From positions 124,001 to 188,000 of the forward strand of contig NZ_JZJL01000002.1 in NCBI RefSeq assembly GCF_000971335.1: 64,000 nucleotides of DNA, written 5' to 3'. Positions within the stretch are counted from its first letter, which is position 1. Each line of letters opens with the position of its first letter. The notes beneath the pieces are model-generated. The model saw only the letters and a program-made list of their open reading frames with translations, did not search any database and was not told where the DNA came from. A program made the translations under genes and the position numbers. The stretch is from Chromobacterium vaccinii (lineage in GTDB: Bacteria; Pseudomonadota; Gammaproteobacteria; Burkholderiales; Chromobacteriaceae). This document shows, piece after piece, positions 27,449 to 36,560 of this stretch.

Positions 27449-28849
27449 TCAATAACGATAGTGATCCGGCTTATAAGGACCTTGCTTGGGCACGCTGATG
27501 TAAGCGGCCTGCTGATCGGACAGTTCGGTCAGGCGCGCGCCGATGCGGGAAAGGTGCAGACGGGCGACCTTCTCGTCCAAATGCTTGGGCAGCACGTACA
27601 CCTTCTTATCGTATTGCTGGCCATTGGCAAACAATTCGATCTGCGCCAGCACCTGGTTGGTGAAGCTGTTGGACATCACGAAGCTCGGGTGGCCGGTGCC
27701 GCAGCCCAGGTTCACCAGGCGGCCTTCAGCCAGCAGAATGATGCGCTTGCCGTCGGGGAAGATGATGTGATCGACTTGCGGCTTGATGTTCTCCCACTGG
27801 TACTGGCGCAAGCTGGCGACCTCGATCTCGCTGTCGAAGTGGCCGATATTGCAGACGATGGCGTTGTGACGCATCTTCTTCATGTGATCGTGGGTGATCA
27901 CGCCGACGTTGCCGGTGGAGGTGACGAAGATGTCGGCCTGATCGGCCACCTCGTCCATCCGCACCACGCGGTAGCCTTCCATCGAAGCCTGCAGCGCGCA
28001 GATCGGGTCGATCTCGGTCACCCACACGGTGGCGCCCAGGCCGCGCAAGCTCTGCGCGCAGCCCTTGCCCACGTCGCCGTAGCCCAGCACCACCGCCACC
28101 TTGCCGGCCACCATCACGTCGGTGGCGCGCTTGATGCCGTCCACCAGGCTCTCGCGGCAGCCGTACAGGTTGTCGAACTTGGACTTGGTGACGGAGTCGT
28201 TGACGTTGATCGCAGGGAACGGCAGCTGGCTGTCCTTCTCCAACTGGTACAGGCGATGCACGCCGGTGGTGGTTTCCTCTGTGACGCCCTGGATGTGCTG
28301 CAGGCGCTTGGAGTACCAGCGCGGGTCGATGGCCAGATGGCGCTTGATCGACGCGAACAGCGCGGTCTCTTCCTCATTGGTGGGGTGGGCGATTGCGCCG
28401 ATGTCCTGCTCGGCCTTGCTGCCCAGCATCAGCAGCAGCGTGGCGTCGCCGCCGTCGTCCAGGATCATGTTGGCCGGCTGGCCCTCGGGCCATTCGAAGA
28501 TCTTGTGGCTGAATTCCCAGTACTCGTCGAGACTCTCGCCCTTGAACGCGAACACCGGAATTTCGGCGGCGGCGATGGCGGCGGCTGCGTGGTCCTGGGT
28601 GGAGAAGATATTGCACGAAGCCCAGCGCACTTCGGCGCCCAGCGCCGTCAGGGTCTCGATCAGCACCGCGGTCTGCACCGTCATGTGCAGGCTGCCGGCG
28701 ATGCGCGCGCCGCGCAGCGGCTGCGCGGCGTGGTATTCGTCGCGGACCGCCATCAGACCGGGCATTTCGGTCTCGGCGATGTTCAGTTCCTTGCGCCCCC
28801 AACCGGCAAGCGCGATGTCTGCTACATGGAAATCGGAAAAATCAGCCAT
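27449..28849 (-). CDS. ahcY: S-adenosyl-L-homocysteine hydrolase
   Basis: 466 residues, NAD-dependent enzyme splitting S-adenosylhomocysteine into adenosine and homocysteine, relieving product inhibition of methyltransferases. Seen: [45 protein letters not shown]-binding [10 protein letters not shown], and the C-terminal KPDHYRY. The ATG at 28849 was chosen because the protein's ordinary start ([12 protein letters not shown]) is there and AAGGA lies 9 nt before; an in-frame upstream start would run toward the riboswitch. Expression is predicted to be switched on by SAH through the leader RNA. Confidence 0.98.
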   Translation of the reverse strand: MADFSDFHVADIALAGWGRKELNIAETEMPGLMAVRDEYHAAQPLRGARIAGSLHMTVQTAVLIETLTALGAEVRWASCNIFSTQDHAAAAIAAAEIPVFAFKGESLDEYWEFSHKIFEWPEGQPANMILDDGGDATLLLMLGSKAEQDIGAIAHPTNEEETALFASIKRHLAIDPRWYSKRLQHIQGVTEETTTGVHRLYQLEKDSQLPFPAINVNDSVTKSKFDNLYGCRESLVDGIKRATDVMVAGKVAVVLGYGDVGKGCAQSLRGLGATVWVTEIDPICALQASMEGYRVVRMDEVADQADIFVTSTGNVGVITHDHMKKMRHNAIVCNIGHFDSEIEVASLRQYQWENIKPQVDHIIFPDGKRIILLAEGRLVNLGCGTGHPSFVMSNSFTNQVLAQIELFANGQQYDKKVYVLPKHLDEKVARLHLSRIGARLTELSDQQAAYISVPKQGPYKPDHYRY

Positions 28850-28925
28850 CGTGAAGCATCCTTGTTCACGCGGCCAGCCAGGATGCGGCCCACCCGTCAT
28901 CCCGTGCCGCCACGGTCATGAGTCA

Positions 28926-29011
28926 GGTGAGCGCCGTTGGGTCGCTGGCTGGTGAAACGGCCTGCGGCTGCCCGAGCCTGGGGAGAAGACTCCTCGCAGC
29001 GCTCCTCGGGT
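28926..29011 (-). ncRNA. S-adenosylhomocysteine (SAH) riboswitch
   Basis: The ahcY leader matches the SAH riboswitch class. On the minus strand: P1 CCCGAG (29010-29005) with CTCGGG (28976-28971); the conserved GAGGAGCGCTGC and CCAGGCTCGG blocks; P4 CCGTT (28960-28956) with AACGG (28938-28934), here with an enlarged loop; and the pseudoknot P2 GAGCGC (29004-28999) with GCGCTC (28934-28929). Known members bind SAH and raise expression of ahcY, which fits the downstream gene. About 76 nt separate the aptamer from the ATG. Confidence 0.93.
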
Positions 29012-29020
29012 GACCGGGAC

Positions 29021-29026
29021 ATTATA
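29021..29026 (-). promoter_or_regulatory. -10 element of the ahcY promoter
   Basis: Perfect TATAAT on the minus strand, ending about 10 nt before the riboswitch P1 stem, so transcription would start at the aptamer's 5' edge. No strong -35 hexamer is seen at 17 nt. Confidence 0.65.
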
Positions 29027-29102
29027 CCCAGTCGAATCGGAAAAGGTAGGACTTGTCATGTCAAAGCGATAAACTAAGGGCCTGTCCCTCCCCCGGACCG
29101 CC

Positions 29103-30692
29103 ATGAGTTTCGTGTTCACCCCGCTGGCCGCGCTATCCGGCCTGGCCGCGTTGCTGGCCGCCGCCATCAGCATCATCGCCTGGAGCCGCAGGCAATTCGC
29201 CGGCGTGCGCTGGCTGGCGCTGCTGATGGCCTCGGTCGCGTTCTGGGCGGCTGGCGCGATGTGCGAACTGTCCGTCACCAGCATAGCCGCCAAGCTGTTC
29301 TGGTCCAAGGTGGAATACCTGGGCACGCTGAGCACCCCGGTGCTGTTCCTGCTGCTGGCGCTGGACTACAACCACATCTCGCTGCCGCGGCGTGGACTGG
29401 CCCTGCTGTTCGCCATTCCCGCCGTCTGCCTGCTGCTGGCGGCCAGCAACGAGCGCCACCACTTGGTGTGGACCAGCTTCCAGCCCAGCCCCTCGGGCCA
29501 CAACCTGCTGATCTACGGCCACGGTCCGGCGTTCTGGCTGGGCGTGGCCGGTTATTCCTATCTGATGATGCTGCTGGGCAGCCTGCTGCTGATCCGCGCG
29601 CTGCACTACTTCCCCGCCCATTTCCGCGGGCAGTCGCTGACGCTGATGCTGAGCGCGATCGCGCCGTGGTTCGGCAATATTCTTTACCTGACTAGCGCCT
29701 TTCCTCTGCAAGGCCTGGACCCGACGCCGCACTCTTTCGCCTTCACCGGCCTGATCTTCGCGATCGATCTGCTCTACCTCCGCCAACTGCACCTGGTGCC
29801 GGTGGCGCGCGCCCGGGCCTTCGAAGCCATGGGCGACGGCATGGTGGTGGTAGACCACCAGCTTCGCATCCTCGACATCAACCCGTCCGGGATCCGCATG
29901 CTGGGCGGCGCGCCGGCGGACTGGCCCGGCCAGCCGCTGCCCGCCCCATGGCTGGAGGCCAGCATGCTGGAAACCGGCGCGCATCTGGAGCTGACGACGC
30001 CGGACGGCGGCCGCATTCTGGACATCCGCGCCTACGAAATCGAGCCTTTCCACAAGCCGGCGCGCACCCGCATGCTGGTGATGCGCGACATCACCCAGCG
30101 GCGGCAAGCCGAAGACGCTCTGCGCGAGGCCAATCTGCAGCTGACCGACAGATTGGCGCAAATCGAAACGCTGCAGGCGGCGCTGCGCGAACAGACGCTG
30201 CGCGATCCGCTGACGCATCTGTTCAACCGCCGCTACCTGGACGAAACCTTCGAGCGCGAACGCGAGCGCGCGGAGCGCGAGGCGAAGCCGATAGCGGTGG
30301 CGATGATGGATCTGGACGACTTCAAGCGCATCAACGACCTGCACGGCCACCAGGTCGGCGACAGGGTGCTGCAAGCGTTGGCCCGCCTGCTGCAACAGCA
30401 AAGCCGGGCCGCCGACATCGTCTGCCGGCTGGGCGGCGAGGAATTCATGGTGGTGCTGCCGGGCAGCGATGCCGAGCAGGCGCAACAGCGGGTTGAAGGA
30501 TGGCGGCGCGATTTTCATCGCCTGGAACACGCCGGCGAACATACGTTCCGCGCCAGCTTCTCCTGCGGCATCGCCGCCCTGCCCGGCAACGGCCGCGCGC
30601 TGGAGGAGCTGTACCGCCGCGCCGACCAGGCGCTGTACCAGGCCAAGACGGCCGGCAAGAACTGCAGCGTGCGCGCCGCCAGTGGCCAATAA
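29103..30692 (+). CDS. Membrane diguanylate cyclase (7TM sensor, PAS, GGDEF)
   Basis: 529 residues. Seven hydrophobic segments in the first 230 residues resemble the histidine-kinase N-terminal 7TM sensor module; a PAS domain follows at about 235-345; a short coiled coil leads to a GGDEF domain (about 365-529). The active site is intact (LGGEEF, GGEEF near 444-448) and the product-inhibition I-site RxxD (RAAD) lies five residues before it. It should make cyclic di-GMP in response to an unknown signal. It stands alone between ahcY and metK. Confidence 0.93.
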   Translation: MSFVFTPLAALSGLAALLAAAISIIAWSRRQFAGVRWLALLMASVAFWAAGAMCELSVTSIAAKLFWSKVEYLGTLSTPVLFLLLALDYNHISLPRRGLALLFAIPAVCLLLAASNERHHLVWTSFQPSPSGHNLLIYGHGPAFWLGVAGYSYLMMLLGSLLLIRALHYFPAHFRGQSLTLMLSAIAPWFGNILYLTSAFPLQGLDPTPHSFAFTGLIFAIDLLYLRQLHLVPVARARAFEAMGDGMVVVDHQLRILDINPSGIRMLGGAPADWPGQPLPAPWLEASMLETGAHLELTTPDGGRILDIRAYEIEPFHKPARTRMLVMRDITQRRQAEDALREANLQLTDRLAQIETLQAALREQTLRDPLTHLFNRRYLDETFERERERAEREAKPIAVAMMDLDDFKRINDLHGHQVGDRVLQALARLLQQQSRAADIVCRLGGEEFMVVLPGSDAEQAQQRVEGWRRDFHRLEHAGEHTFRASFSCGIAALPGNGRALEELYRRADQALYQAKTAGKNCSVRAASGQ

Positions 30693-30722
30693 AAAAACCG
30701 CCAGTGGAAACTGGCGATTTTT
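30691..30722. terminator. Bidirectional terminator between diguanylate cyclase gene and metK
   Basis: CGCCAGT (30699-30705) pairs with ACTGGCG (30710-30716) around GGAA, flanked by seven A on the left and six T on the right. Confidence 0.9.
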
Positions 30723-30742
30723 TCGACTGCGGCCGGCCAGGG

Positions 30743-31912
30743 TTACAGGCCGGCGTCGGCGCGCAGCGCCTCGACCTTGTCGGTGCGCTCCCAGCTGAAT
30801 TCCGGCTCCTCGCGGCCGAAGTGGCCGTAGGCGGCGGTCTTGCCGTAGATCGGACGCAGCAGGTCCAGCATCTGGATGATGCCCTTCGGACGCAGGTCGA
30901 AATGCTTCTTCACCAACTCGACGATCCTCTCGTTCGGAATGCGGTTGGTGCCGAAAGTATCCACCGCGATCGAGGTCGGCTCGGCCACGCCGATCGCGTA
31001 CGACACCTGGATCTGGCACTGGCGGGCCAGGCCGGCGGCGACGATGTTCTTCGCCACGTAGCGTCCGGCATACGCCGCCGAACGGTCAACCTTGGACGGA
31101 TCCTTGCCGGAGAACGCGCCGCCGCCATGCGGCGCCGCGCCGCCGTAGGTGTCGACGATGATCTTGCGGCCAGTCAGGCCGCAGTCGCCCATCGGGCCGC
31201 CGATGACGAAGCGGCCGGTCGGGTTGATCAGGAACTTGGTTTCCGGCGTGATCATTTCCGGCGGCAGCACCGGCTTGACGATGTCTTCGATCACCGCGTC
31301 GGACAGCGTCTTGTGATCGATGTCCGGGCTGTGCTGGGTGGACAGCACCACGGTGTCGATGCGCTTGGGCAGGCCGGTGGCGGCGTCGTACACGCAGGTG
31401 ATCTGGCTCTTGGCGTCCGGGCGCAGCCACGGCAGGCGGCCGTCCTTGCGCAGTTCGGCCTGACGCTGCACCAGGCGGTGAGCGTAGTAGATCGGAAACG
31501 GCATCAGCGTCGGCGTTTCGTCGCAGGCGTAGCCGAACATCAGGCCCTGGTCACCGGCGCCCTGGTTCAGGTCCAGGCCCTCGCCTTCGTTCACGCCCTG
31601 GGCGATGTCCGGCGATTGCTTGTCGTAGCAAGCCATCACCGCGCAACCGCGGTAGTCGAAGCCCAGCTCGGAATCGTCGTAGCCGATGCGCTTGATGGTC
31701 TCGCGAGCTATCTTGATGTAATCGATGTTGGCGGTGGTGGTGATCTCGCCGGCCAATACGACCAGGCCGGTGTTGACCAGCGTTTCGGCCGCAACGCGCG
31801 CGTGCTTGTCCTCGCGCAGGATCGCGTCGAGGATCGCGTCGGAAATCTGGTCGGCTACCTTGTCCGGATGGCCTTCCGAGACCGATTCGGAGGTAAACAG
31901 GTATTCACTCAT
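30743..31912 (-). CDS. metK: S-adenosylmethionine synthetase
   Basis: 389 residues, full length. Makes SAM from methionine and ATP. Seen: N-terminal [13 protein letters not shown], the [12 protein letters not shown] loop, [17 protein letters not shown]-loop-like segment. Together with ahcY and metF it gives three steps of the activated methyl cycle within 5 kb. Divergent from the lipid A acyltransferase pair with a 76-bp gap; no SAM riboswitch is visible there. Confidence 0.98.
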   Translation of the reverse strand: MSEYLFTSESVSEGHPDKVADQISDAILDAILREDKHARVAAETLVNTGLVVLAGEITTTANIDYIKIARETIKRIGYDDSELGFDYRGCAVMACYDKQSPDIAQGVNEGEGLDLNQGAGDQGLMFGYACDETPTLMPFPIYYAHRLVQRQAELRKDGRLPWLRPDAKSQITCVYDAATGLPKRIDTVVLSTQHSPDIDHKTLSDAVIEDIVKPVLPPEMITPETKFLINPTGRFVIGGPMGDCGLTGRKIIVDTYGGAAPHGGGAFSGKDPSKVDRSAAYAGRYVAKNIVAAGLARQCQIQVSYAIGVAEPTSIAVDTFGTNRIPNERIVELVKKHFDLRPKGIIQMLDLLRPIYGKTAAYGHFGREEPEFSWERTDKVEALRADAGL

Positions 31913-31988
31913 TTATTATGCGTTCCCAAAAAATACAAAACCCCGTGATGGTAGAATAGGCCGCTTTCAGACCAAGACCGCTCAGCTT

Positions 31989-32882
31989 ATGTCCAAGCTA
32001 GTCCAACTGCTACTGACCTTCCTGGCGAGCCTCCCATTATCCTGGCTACAAGGTTTGGGTGCCACTCTGGGGCGGCTGACTTATCTCTCGTCCCCGCGGT
32101 TCGCGGCGCGGCTGCGGGAGAATCTGGGTTCTAGTAAAACCTTCCAAAACTATCAGCTTTTACCGCGCCAAGTCAAACTGGCGGCGGCGGAAACCGGCAA
32201 GGGCGCGCTGGAGCTGGCCATCGCCTGGTGCCGCAGCCCGGAAGACATCGCCGCCATGGTCAAGCAGTGCCACGGCTGGGAGCATGTCGAGACCGCTCTG
32301 GAACAGAATAACGGCATCGTCTTCATCACGCCACATCTGGGCAGCTACGACATCGCCGGCCGCTACATCAGTTCGCGGCTGCCGTTTCCGCTGACCGCGA
32401 TGTACCGGCCGCCCAAGCTGCAGTGGCTGGAGCCGGTAATGCAGGCCGGCCGCGCGCGCGGCAAGGGCCGGACCGCGCCGGCCACCGCCGCCGGCGTGCG
32501 CGCGCTGATGAAGGCGCTGAAATCCGGCGAAGCCACCATCATCCTGCCCGACCAGGTGCCCGGCAACGGCGAGGGCGTGTGGGCGCCGTTTTTCGGCCGC
32601 CCCGCCTACACGATGACGCTGGTGCCCAGGCTGGCGCAGATGAGCAAGGTGACCACGCTGTTCTTCGTCGGCGAGCGCCTGCCCGGCGGCCAGGGCTTTG
32701 CCGTGCACATCGAACCGCTGGCCCAGCCATTCACCGGCGACAAGGAAGCCGACTGCGCGCGGATGAACGCCCAGGTGGAAAACCTGATCCGCCGCTTCCC
32801 CAGCCAATACCTGTGGAGCTACAACCGCTACAAATGCCCGGCCGGCGTCACCCGGCCGGACGCAGAACAAGGACACGCATGA
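31989..32882 (+). CDS. Lipid A biosynthesis acyltransferase (LpxL/LpxM family), first copy
   Basis: 297 residues. One N-terminal membrane anchor (about 5-25) and the acyltransferase catalytic motif HX4D in TPHLGSYD. Such enzymes add secondary acyl chains to Kdo2-lipid IVA at the inner face of the cytoplasmic membrane. The ATG at 31989 is preferred over longer frames that overlap metK. The ribosome-binding site is weak. The stop overlaps the second copy's start by 4 nt. Confidence 0.93.
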   Translation: MSKLVQLLLTFLASLPLSWLQGLGATLGRLTYLSSPRFAARLRENLGSSKTFQNYQLLPRQVKLAAAETGKGALELAIAWCRSPEDIAAMVKQCHGWEHVETALEQNNGIVFITPHLGSYDIAGRYISSRLPFPLTAMYRPPKLQWLEPVMQAGRARGKGRTAPATAAGVRALMKALKSGEATIILPDQVPGNGEGVWAPFFGRPAYTMTLVPRLAQMSKVTTLFFVGERLPGGQGFAVHIEPLAQPFTGDKEADCARMNAQVENLIRRFPSQYLWSYNRYKCPAGVTRPDAEQGHA

Positions 32883-33745
32883 AAATCGCTTTCGCCCTGC
32901 TATGGCTGATCCGCCTGCTGCCGATGCGGGCCATCGGCCTCATCGCCGCCGGCCTGGGCAATCTCGCCTACCTGCTGGCGCGCGGCCGCCGCCGCGTCGG
33001 CCTGATCAATCTGCGGCTGTGCTTCCCGGACATGCCGCTGGCCGAACGCAAGCGGCTGATCCGCAAGAACTGCCAGCACATGATACGGATGGTGCTGGAG
33101 TACGGCGTGTGCTGGTGGAGTTCGGCCAAGCGGATCGACAACCTGGTGGACATCAAGAACCTGCATTACGTCACCGATCTTCGCGACAAGGGCGAGGATG
33201 TGATTCTGTTTTACCCGCACTTCGTCGGCTTCGAGATGTGCGTCTACGCTCTGAACCAGTACATTCCGCTGGTCAGCGTGTATTCCCACCAGAAGAACGA
33301 AGCGCTGGACAAGCAGATCTACGCCGGACGCCAGCGCTACGACAACGCCTACATCGTGTCGCGCCAGGAGGGCCTGCGCCCCATCATCAAGGCGATGCGC
33401 AAGGACCACGCGCCCTTCCTGTATCTGCCGGACCAGGACTTCGGCGTCCGCGACTCCCTGTTCGTCGATTTCTTCGGCGTCAAGGCGGCCACCATCACCG
33501 GGATGTCGCGCATCGCCAAGCTGGCTCGCGCCAAGGTGGTGCCGGCGATCCCCCGCCGCGTCGGCGATCGCTTCGAGCTGGAGTTCTACCCGCCTTGGGA
33601 CGGCTATCCCAGCGAAGACATCGAGGCCGACACCCGCCGCATGAACGCTTTCCTGGAAGACCGCGTCCGCGAAATTCCAGATCAGTATTTCTGGCTGCAC
33701 AAGCGCTTCAAGAACCGCCCGCAGGGCGAGACGCGCGTCTATTGA
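32879..33745 (+). CDS. Lipid A biosynthesis acyltransferase (LpxL/LpxM family), second copy
   Basis: 288 residues, paralogous in fold but clearly different in sequence from the first copy. N-terminal anchor (about 5-35) and catalytic motif HX4E (YPHFVGFE), the Glu variant accepted in this family. The ATG overlaps the first gene's stop as ATGA, so the pair is translationally coupled. Two enzymes fit stepwise addition of two secondary acyl chains; which does which is not decidable here. Confidence 0.93.
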   Translation: MKIAFALLWLIRLLPMRAIGLIAAGLGNLAYLLARGRRRVGLINLRLCFPDMPLAERKRLIRKNCQHMIRMVLEYGVCWWSSAKRIDNLVDIKNLHYVTDLRDKGEDVILFYPHFVGFEMCVYALNQYIPLVSVYSHQKNEALDKQIYAGRQRYDNAYIVSRQEGLRPIIKAMRKDHAPFLYLPDQDFGVRDSLFVDFFGVKAATITGMSRIAKLARAKVVPAIPRRVGDRFELEFYPPWDGYPSEDIEADTRRMNAFLEDRVREIPDQYFWLHKRFKNRPQGETRVY

Positions 33746-33822
33746 TCCGGCAGGCCGGACGCTTGCCCGGCCTCAAATGTCAATCACCTAATCCGATGAC
33801 AGTCTTCCGACTTACGGTATAT

Positions 33823-33840
33823 TGTTAACCGCCGTTAACA
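33823..33840. promoter_or_regulatory. Palindrome TGTTAAC-CGCC-GTTAACA before lipoprotein operon
   Basis: Perfect 7-bp arms with a 4-nt spacer, 33 bp before the CsgG-like start codon and overlapping a TATATT -10-like element. Candidate operator of the three-gene lipoprotein operon; regulator unknown. Confidence 0.5.
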
Positions 33841-33873
33841 TACGCACACGTATTTCAAACAGGAAGATTGTTA

Positions 33874-34542
33874 ATGATAAAACAAACTCTTTTCACCGCC
33901 GCTCTGGCAGCCGCCCTTCTGTCCGGCTGCGCCACCGAGTCGTCCCAGACGCTCGCGGTCGCGCAGGTCGCCAGCGCCAACAAGCCCTACAACGGTCCGC
34001 GCGCGCCGATTTCGGTCGGCAAGTTCGACAACCGCTCCAGCTTCATGCGCGGCATCTTCTCCGATGGCGTCGACCACCTGGGCAGCCAAGCCAAAACCGT
34101 GCTGATCACCCATCTGCAACAGAGCAACCGCTTCAACGTGCTCGACCGCGACAACCTGGCGGAAATCAAGCAGGAAGCCGGCCTGAAGAAGCAGGCGCAA
34201 GCGCTGAAGGGCGCCGACTACGTGATCACCGGCGACGTCACCGAATTCGGCCGCAAGGAAGTGGGCGACCACCAGCTGTTCGGCATCCTCGGCCGCGGCA
34301 AGCAGCAGATCGCCTACGCCAAGGTCAGCCTGAACGTGGTCAACACCCAGACTTCCGAAGTCGTCTTCTCCTCCCAAGGCGCCGGCGAATACTCGCTGTC
34401 CAATCGCGAAATCATCGGCTTCGGCGGCACCGCCAGCTACGATTCCACGCTGAACGGCAAGGTGCTGGATCTGGCCATGCGCGAAGCGGTCAACAACCTG
34501 GTCAACGGCATCGACTCTGGCGCCTGGACGCCTGGCAAATAA
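33874..34542 (+). CDS. CsgG-family outer-membrane lipoprotein
   Basis: 222 residues. Signal peptide with lipobox LLSGC (Cys about residue 18). The mature part matches the CsgG / curli-secretion-like domain: KFDNRSSF near the N-terminus, NRFNVLDRDNLAEIKQEAGL, and GADYVITGDVTEF. CsgG itself forms a nonameric export pore, but many family members are not curli exporters. ATG at 33874 has AGGAAG at 7 nt; a TTG two codons earlier overlaps worse. First gene of a CsgG-DUF4810-DUF799 operon. Confidence 0.9.
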   Translation: MIKQTLFTAALAAALLSGCATESSQTLAVAQVASANKPYNGPRAPISVGKFDNRSSFMRGIFSDGVDHLGSQAKTVLITHLQQSNRFNVLDRDNLAEIKQEAGLKKQAQALKGADYVITGDVTEFGRKEVGDHQLFGILGRGKQQIAYAKVSLNVVNTQTSEVVFSSQGAGEYSLSNREIIGFGGTASYDSTLNGKVLDLAMREAVNNLVNGIDSGAWTPGK

Positions 34543-34574
34543 GCCTCAACCCATACAAAAACAAAACCGAGACA

Positions 34575-34943
34575 ATGAAAACGAAAAGCATCAAGTCGCA
34601 TCGCCGCGTGATCGGCATGCTCGCCGGCTGCGCGCTGCTCAGCGCCTGCGCGACCGGCCCCAAGACTCTCTATCAATGGGAGTCGTACCAACCGGAAGTG
34701 TATGAATACCTGAAAGGCGACGGCGCGGACGCTCAGAAGCAGATCTCCGTGCTGGAAGAAGGGCTGCAGAAGATCCGAGCCAAGGGCAATCAGGAGCCGC
34801 CGGGCTATCACGCCCATCTGGGCATGCTGTACGCAAACGCCGGCAACACCGACCGGATGGCACAGGAGTTCGAGGCCGAGAAAAAGCTGTTCCCAGAATC
34901 GGCTTCCTATCTGAACTTCCTGATGAGCAAGCTGAAAAAATAA
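34575..34943 (+). CDS. DUF4810 lipoprotein
   Basis: 122 residues. Signal peptide with lipobox LLSAC (Cys about residue 25). The mature part is helical with TPR-like features (YHAHLGMLYANAGNTDRMAQ). Matches DUF4810, a family found beside CsgG-like and DUF799 lipoproteins. Function unknown; a TPR-like adaptor for its neighbours is plausible. 32 nt after the CsgG-like gene. Confidence 0.88.
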   Translation: MKTKSIKSHRRVIGMLAGCALLSACATGPKTLYQWESYQPEVYEYLKGDGADAQKQISVLEEGLQKIRAKGNQEPPGYHAHLGMLYANAGNTDRMAQEFEAEKKLFPESASYLNFLMSKLKK

Positions 34944-34952
34944 GAGGACATC

Positions 34953-35615
34953 ATGCTCAAACATCTCGTCAAGGCGACGCTGATCGCCTCTTTGGCCGCG
35001 TTGGCCACCGGCTGCGCCGCCCCGGTCGTCAATCGCGACTACACCGCCTACAAGCAAAGCCGTCCCCGCGCCATCCTGGTCCTGCCGCCGGTCAATGACT
35101 CGCCGGAAGTCAACGGCCCCAACGGCGTGCTGTCGCAGATGACCTACCCGCTGGCCGAAGCCGGCTACTACGTGGTCCCCGTCGCGCTGATGACGGAAAC
35201 CTTCAAGCAGAACGGCCTCTCCACCGCCAACGACATTCAGGCTGTCTCCCCAGTCAAGCTGCGAGAGATCTTCGGCGCAGATGCCGCGCTGTACACCACG
35301 GTCAAGCGCTATGGCGTGCGCTACAGCGTGCTGGACAGCGTCGCGGAAGTGGAAGTGCAAACCAAGCTGGTGGATCTGAAAAGCGGCCAGGAGCTGTGGG
35401 CCGGCAGCGCCGCCGCCAACAACGCCAACAGCAACAACAATAATGCAGGCGGACTGGTGGGCATGCTGATCAACGCCGCGATCAAGCAGATCGTCAACAG
35501 CGCCACCGACGCCACCTATCCGGTCGCCGGCATGGCCAGCAATCAGCTGCTCTCCGCGGGGCACGCCAACGGCGTGCTGTACGGCCCCCGCTCGCCGCAA
35601 TACGGCACCGACTGA
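34953..35615 (+). CDS. DUF799 (GNA1162-like) lipoprotein
   Basis: 220 residues. Signal peptide with lipobox ALATGC (Cys about 21). The mature part matches DUF799, the family of the Neisseria surface antigen GNA1162 (ILVLPPVNDSPEVNG, TYPLAEAGYYVVPV). An Asn-rich stretch (NNANSNNNN) lies near residue 155. It follows DUF4810 by 9 nt and ends at a terminator. Related trios suggest the three proteins act together at the outer membrane. Confidence 0.9.
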   Translation: MLKHLVKATLIASLAALATGCAAPVVNRDYTAYKQSRPRAILVLPPVNDSPEVNGPNGVLSQMTYPLAEAGYYVVPVALMTETFKQNGLSTANDIQAVSPVKLREIFGADAALYTTVKRYGVRYSVLDSVAEVEVQTKLVDLKSGQELWAGSAAANNANSNNNNAGGLVGMLINAAIKQIVNSATDATYPVAGMASNQLLSAGHANGVLYGPRSPQYGTD

Positions 35616-35637
35616 GCGCTTGGCTTACGAATGGAAT

Positions 35638-35669
35638 AGCCGCCCGGCCTCACGGTCGGGCGGCTTTTT
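35638..35669 (+). terminator. Terminator of the lipoprotein operon
   Basis: AGCCGCCCG (35638-35646) pairs with CGGGCGGCT (35657-35665), followed by TTTT. Confidence 0.9.
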
Positions 35670-35678
35670 CATGCCCGC

Positions 35679-36425
35679 TTACCACTTGGGCAGCAGGAAG
35701 GGCTGGGAGCAGGTGTCCTCACGCTCCGCCGCCGGCGTATCCATGAAGCTGTCCACCTCCGGGAAGCTGTCCAGCTTGTCCTTCTTCAGCGTGAACCACA
35801 GCTCGGTCAGCACGTTGCGTCCCTTGGCGTCCTTGGCGCAGCGCAATTGCAACGCGCCGCGCTCGCCGGTGGCGTAGCCCTTGGTGAACGCGTCCTTCAC
35901 TTCCGCGCCGGTGCCGGTCTGGCCGGCCTGGGCGCTCAGGTAGCGGCCAAAGTCGCTGTCCACCACCGCTTCGCGCATCTGCAGAGCGGTGGAGAAGAAT
36001 TCGTTGGCGTCGTAGCCGAAGCACTGCACGTGCTTCACGTATTCATGGGTCTGCAGATCGCTGGCGAGCTGCGGCATCGTTTCCTTCAGCCTTTGCCGCA
36101 GTTCTTCGGACAGCAACGGGACCGCCGTCACATGCGGCAGCATCGAGCAGCCCGACGCCCACCATTGCTGCACTTTCACGCCCTTGTCTTCCAGGCTCTT
36201 GGGTTCCGACGCCCACAAACCGTGCAGGCCGATCAGTTCCTCCTTGGGCTGGCTCGGCAGACAACCCTCTCCGCCCGCGGTGCAGAAGCCCGGCAGCCAC
36301 GCCAGCGCGAAGGTGTAATGGGCGAAATCGCCGTGGCGGGCCGGTTTCAGCTCATCGGCCTGGGCAACGCCCGCCAGCAGGACGAGCAAGGAAACTGTCA
36401 GTAGTTTGCGCATGATGATGACCAT
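35679..36425 (-). CDS. Ribonuclease T2 family protein, exported
   Basis: 248 residues with a signal peptide (about 1-25, cleavage after AQA). Family motifs: FALAWLPGFC, the first catalytic segment GLHGLW with His, and HEYVKHVQC as the second catalytic segment (usual HExxKHGxC). It should be a periplasmic or secreted endoribonuclease like E. coli RNase I. The ATG at 36425 has a GGTGA site at 7 nt; an ATG four codons later (36413) is the alternative and changes only the signal n-region. Convergent with the lipoprotein operon. Confidence 0.88.
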   Translation of the reverse strand: MVIIMRKLLTVSLLVLLAGVAQADELKPARHGDFAHYTFALAWLPGFCTAGGEGCLPSQPKEELIGLHGLWASEPKSLEDKGVKVQQWWASGCSMLPHVTAVPLLSEELRQRLKETMPQLASDLQTHEYVKHVQCFGYDANEFFSTALQMREAVVDSDFGRYLSAQAGQTGTGAEVKDAFTKGYATGERGALQLRCAKDAKGRNVLTELWFTLKKDKLDSFPEVDSFMDTPAAEREDTCSQPFLLPKW

Positions 36426-36512
36426 TGAGTTTTCACCGCATTTCATGCGGATATAAAATGTCAATTTCATTCAAAATGAGATATTAAGCAAGCAGCCGCA
36501 ACAAATGACAAT

Positions 36513-36540
36513 AAAAAAGCACTGCCGAGGCAGTGCTTTG
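36513..36540 (-). terminator. Terminator at the end of the nuo operon
   Basis: AAAGCACTGC and GCAGTGCTTT pair (about 36516-36525 with 36530-36539) around a CGAG loop; on the minus strand six T follow. Located 20 nt past the DUF2818 stop. Confidence 0.85.
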
Positions 36541-36560
36541 TGGCTTGCGCGTTAGCGCGG

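Noticed and set aside
31913-31988. SAM riboswitch before metK
   Set aside because: The 76-bp gap to the divergent gene is too short and shows none of the conserved SAM aptamer blocks.
33874-35615. Curli system
   Set aside because: The CsgG-like protein is not accompanied by csgA, csgB, csgD, csgE or csgF; the neighbours are DUF4810 and DUF799.
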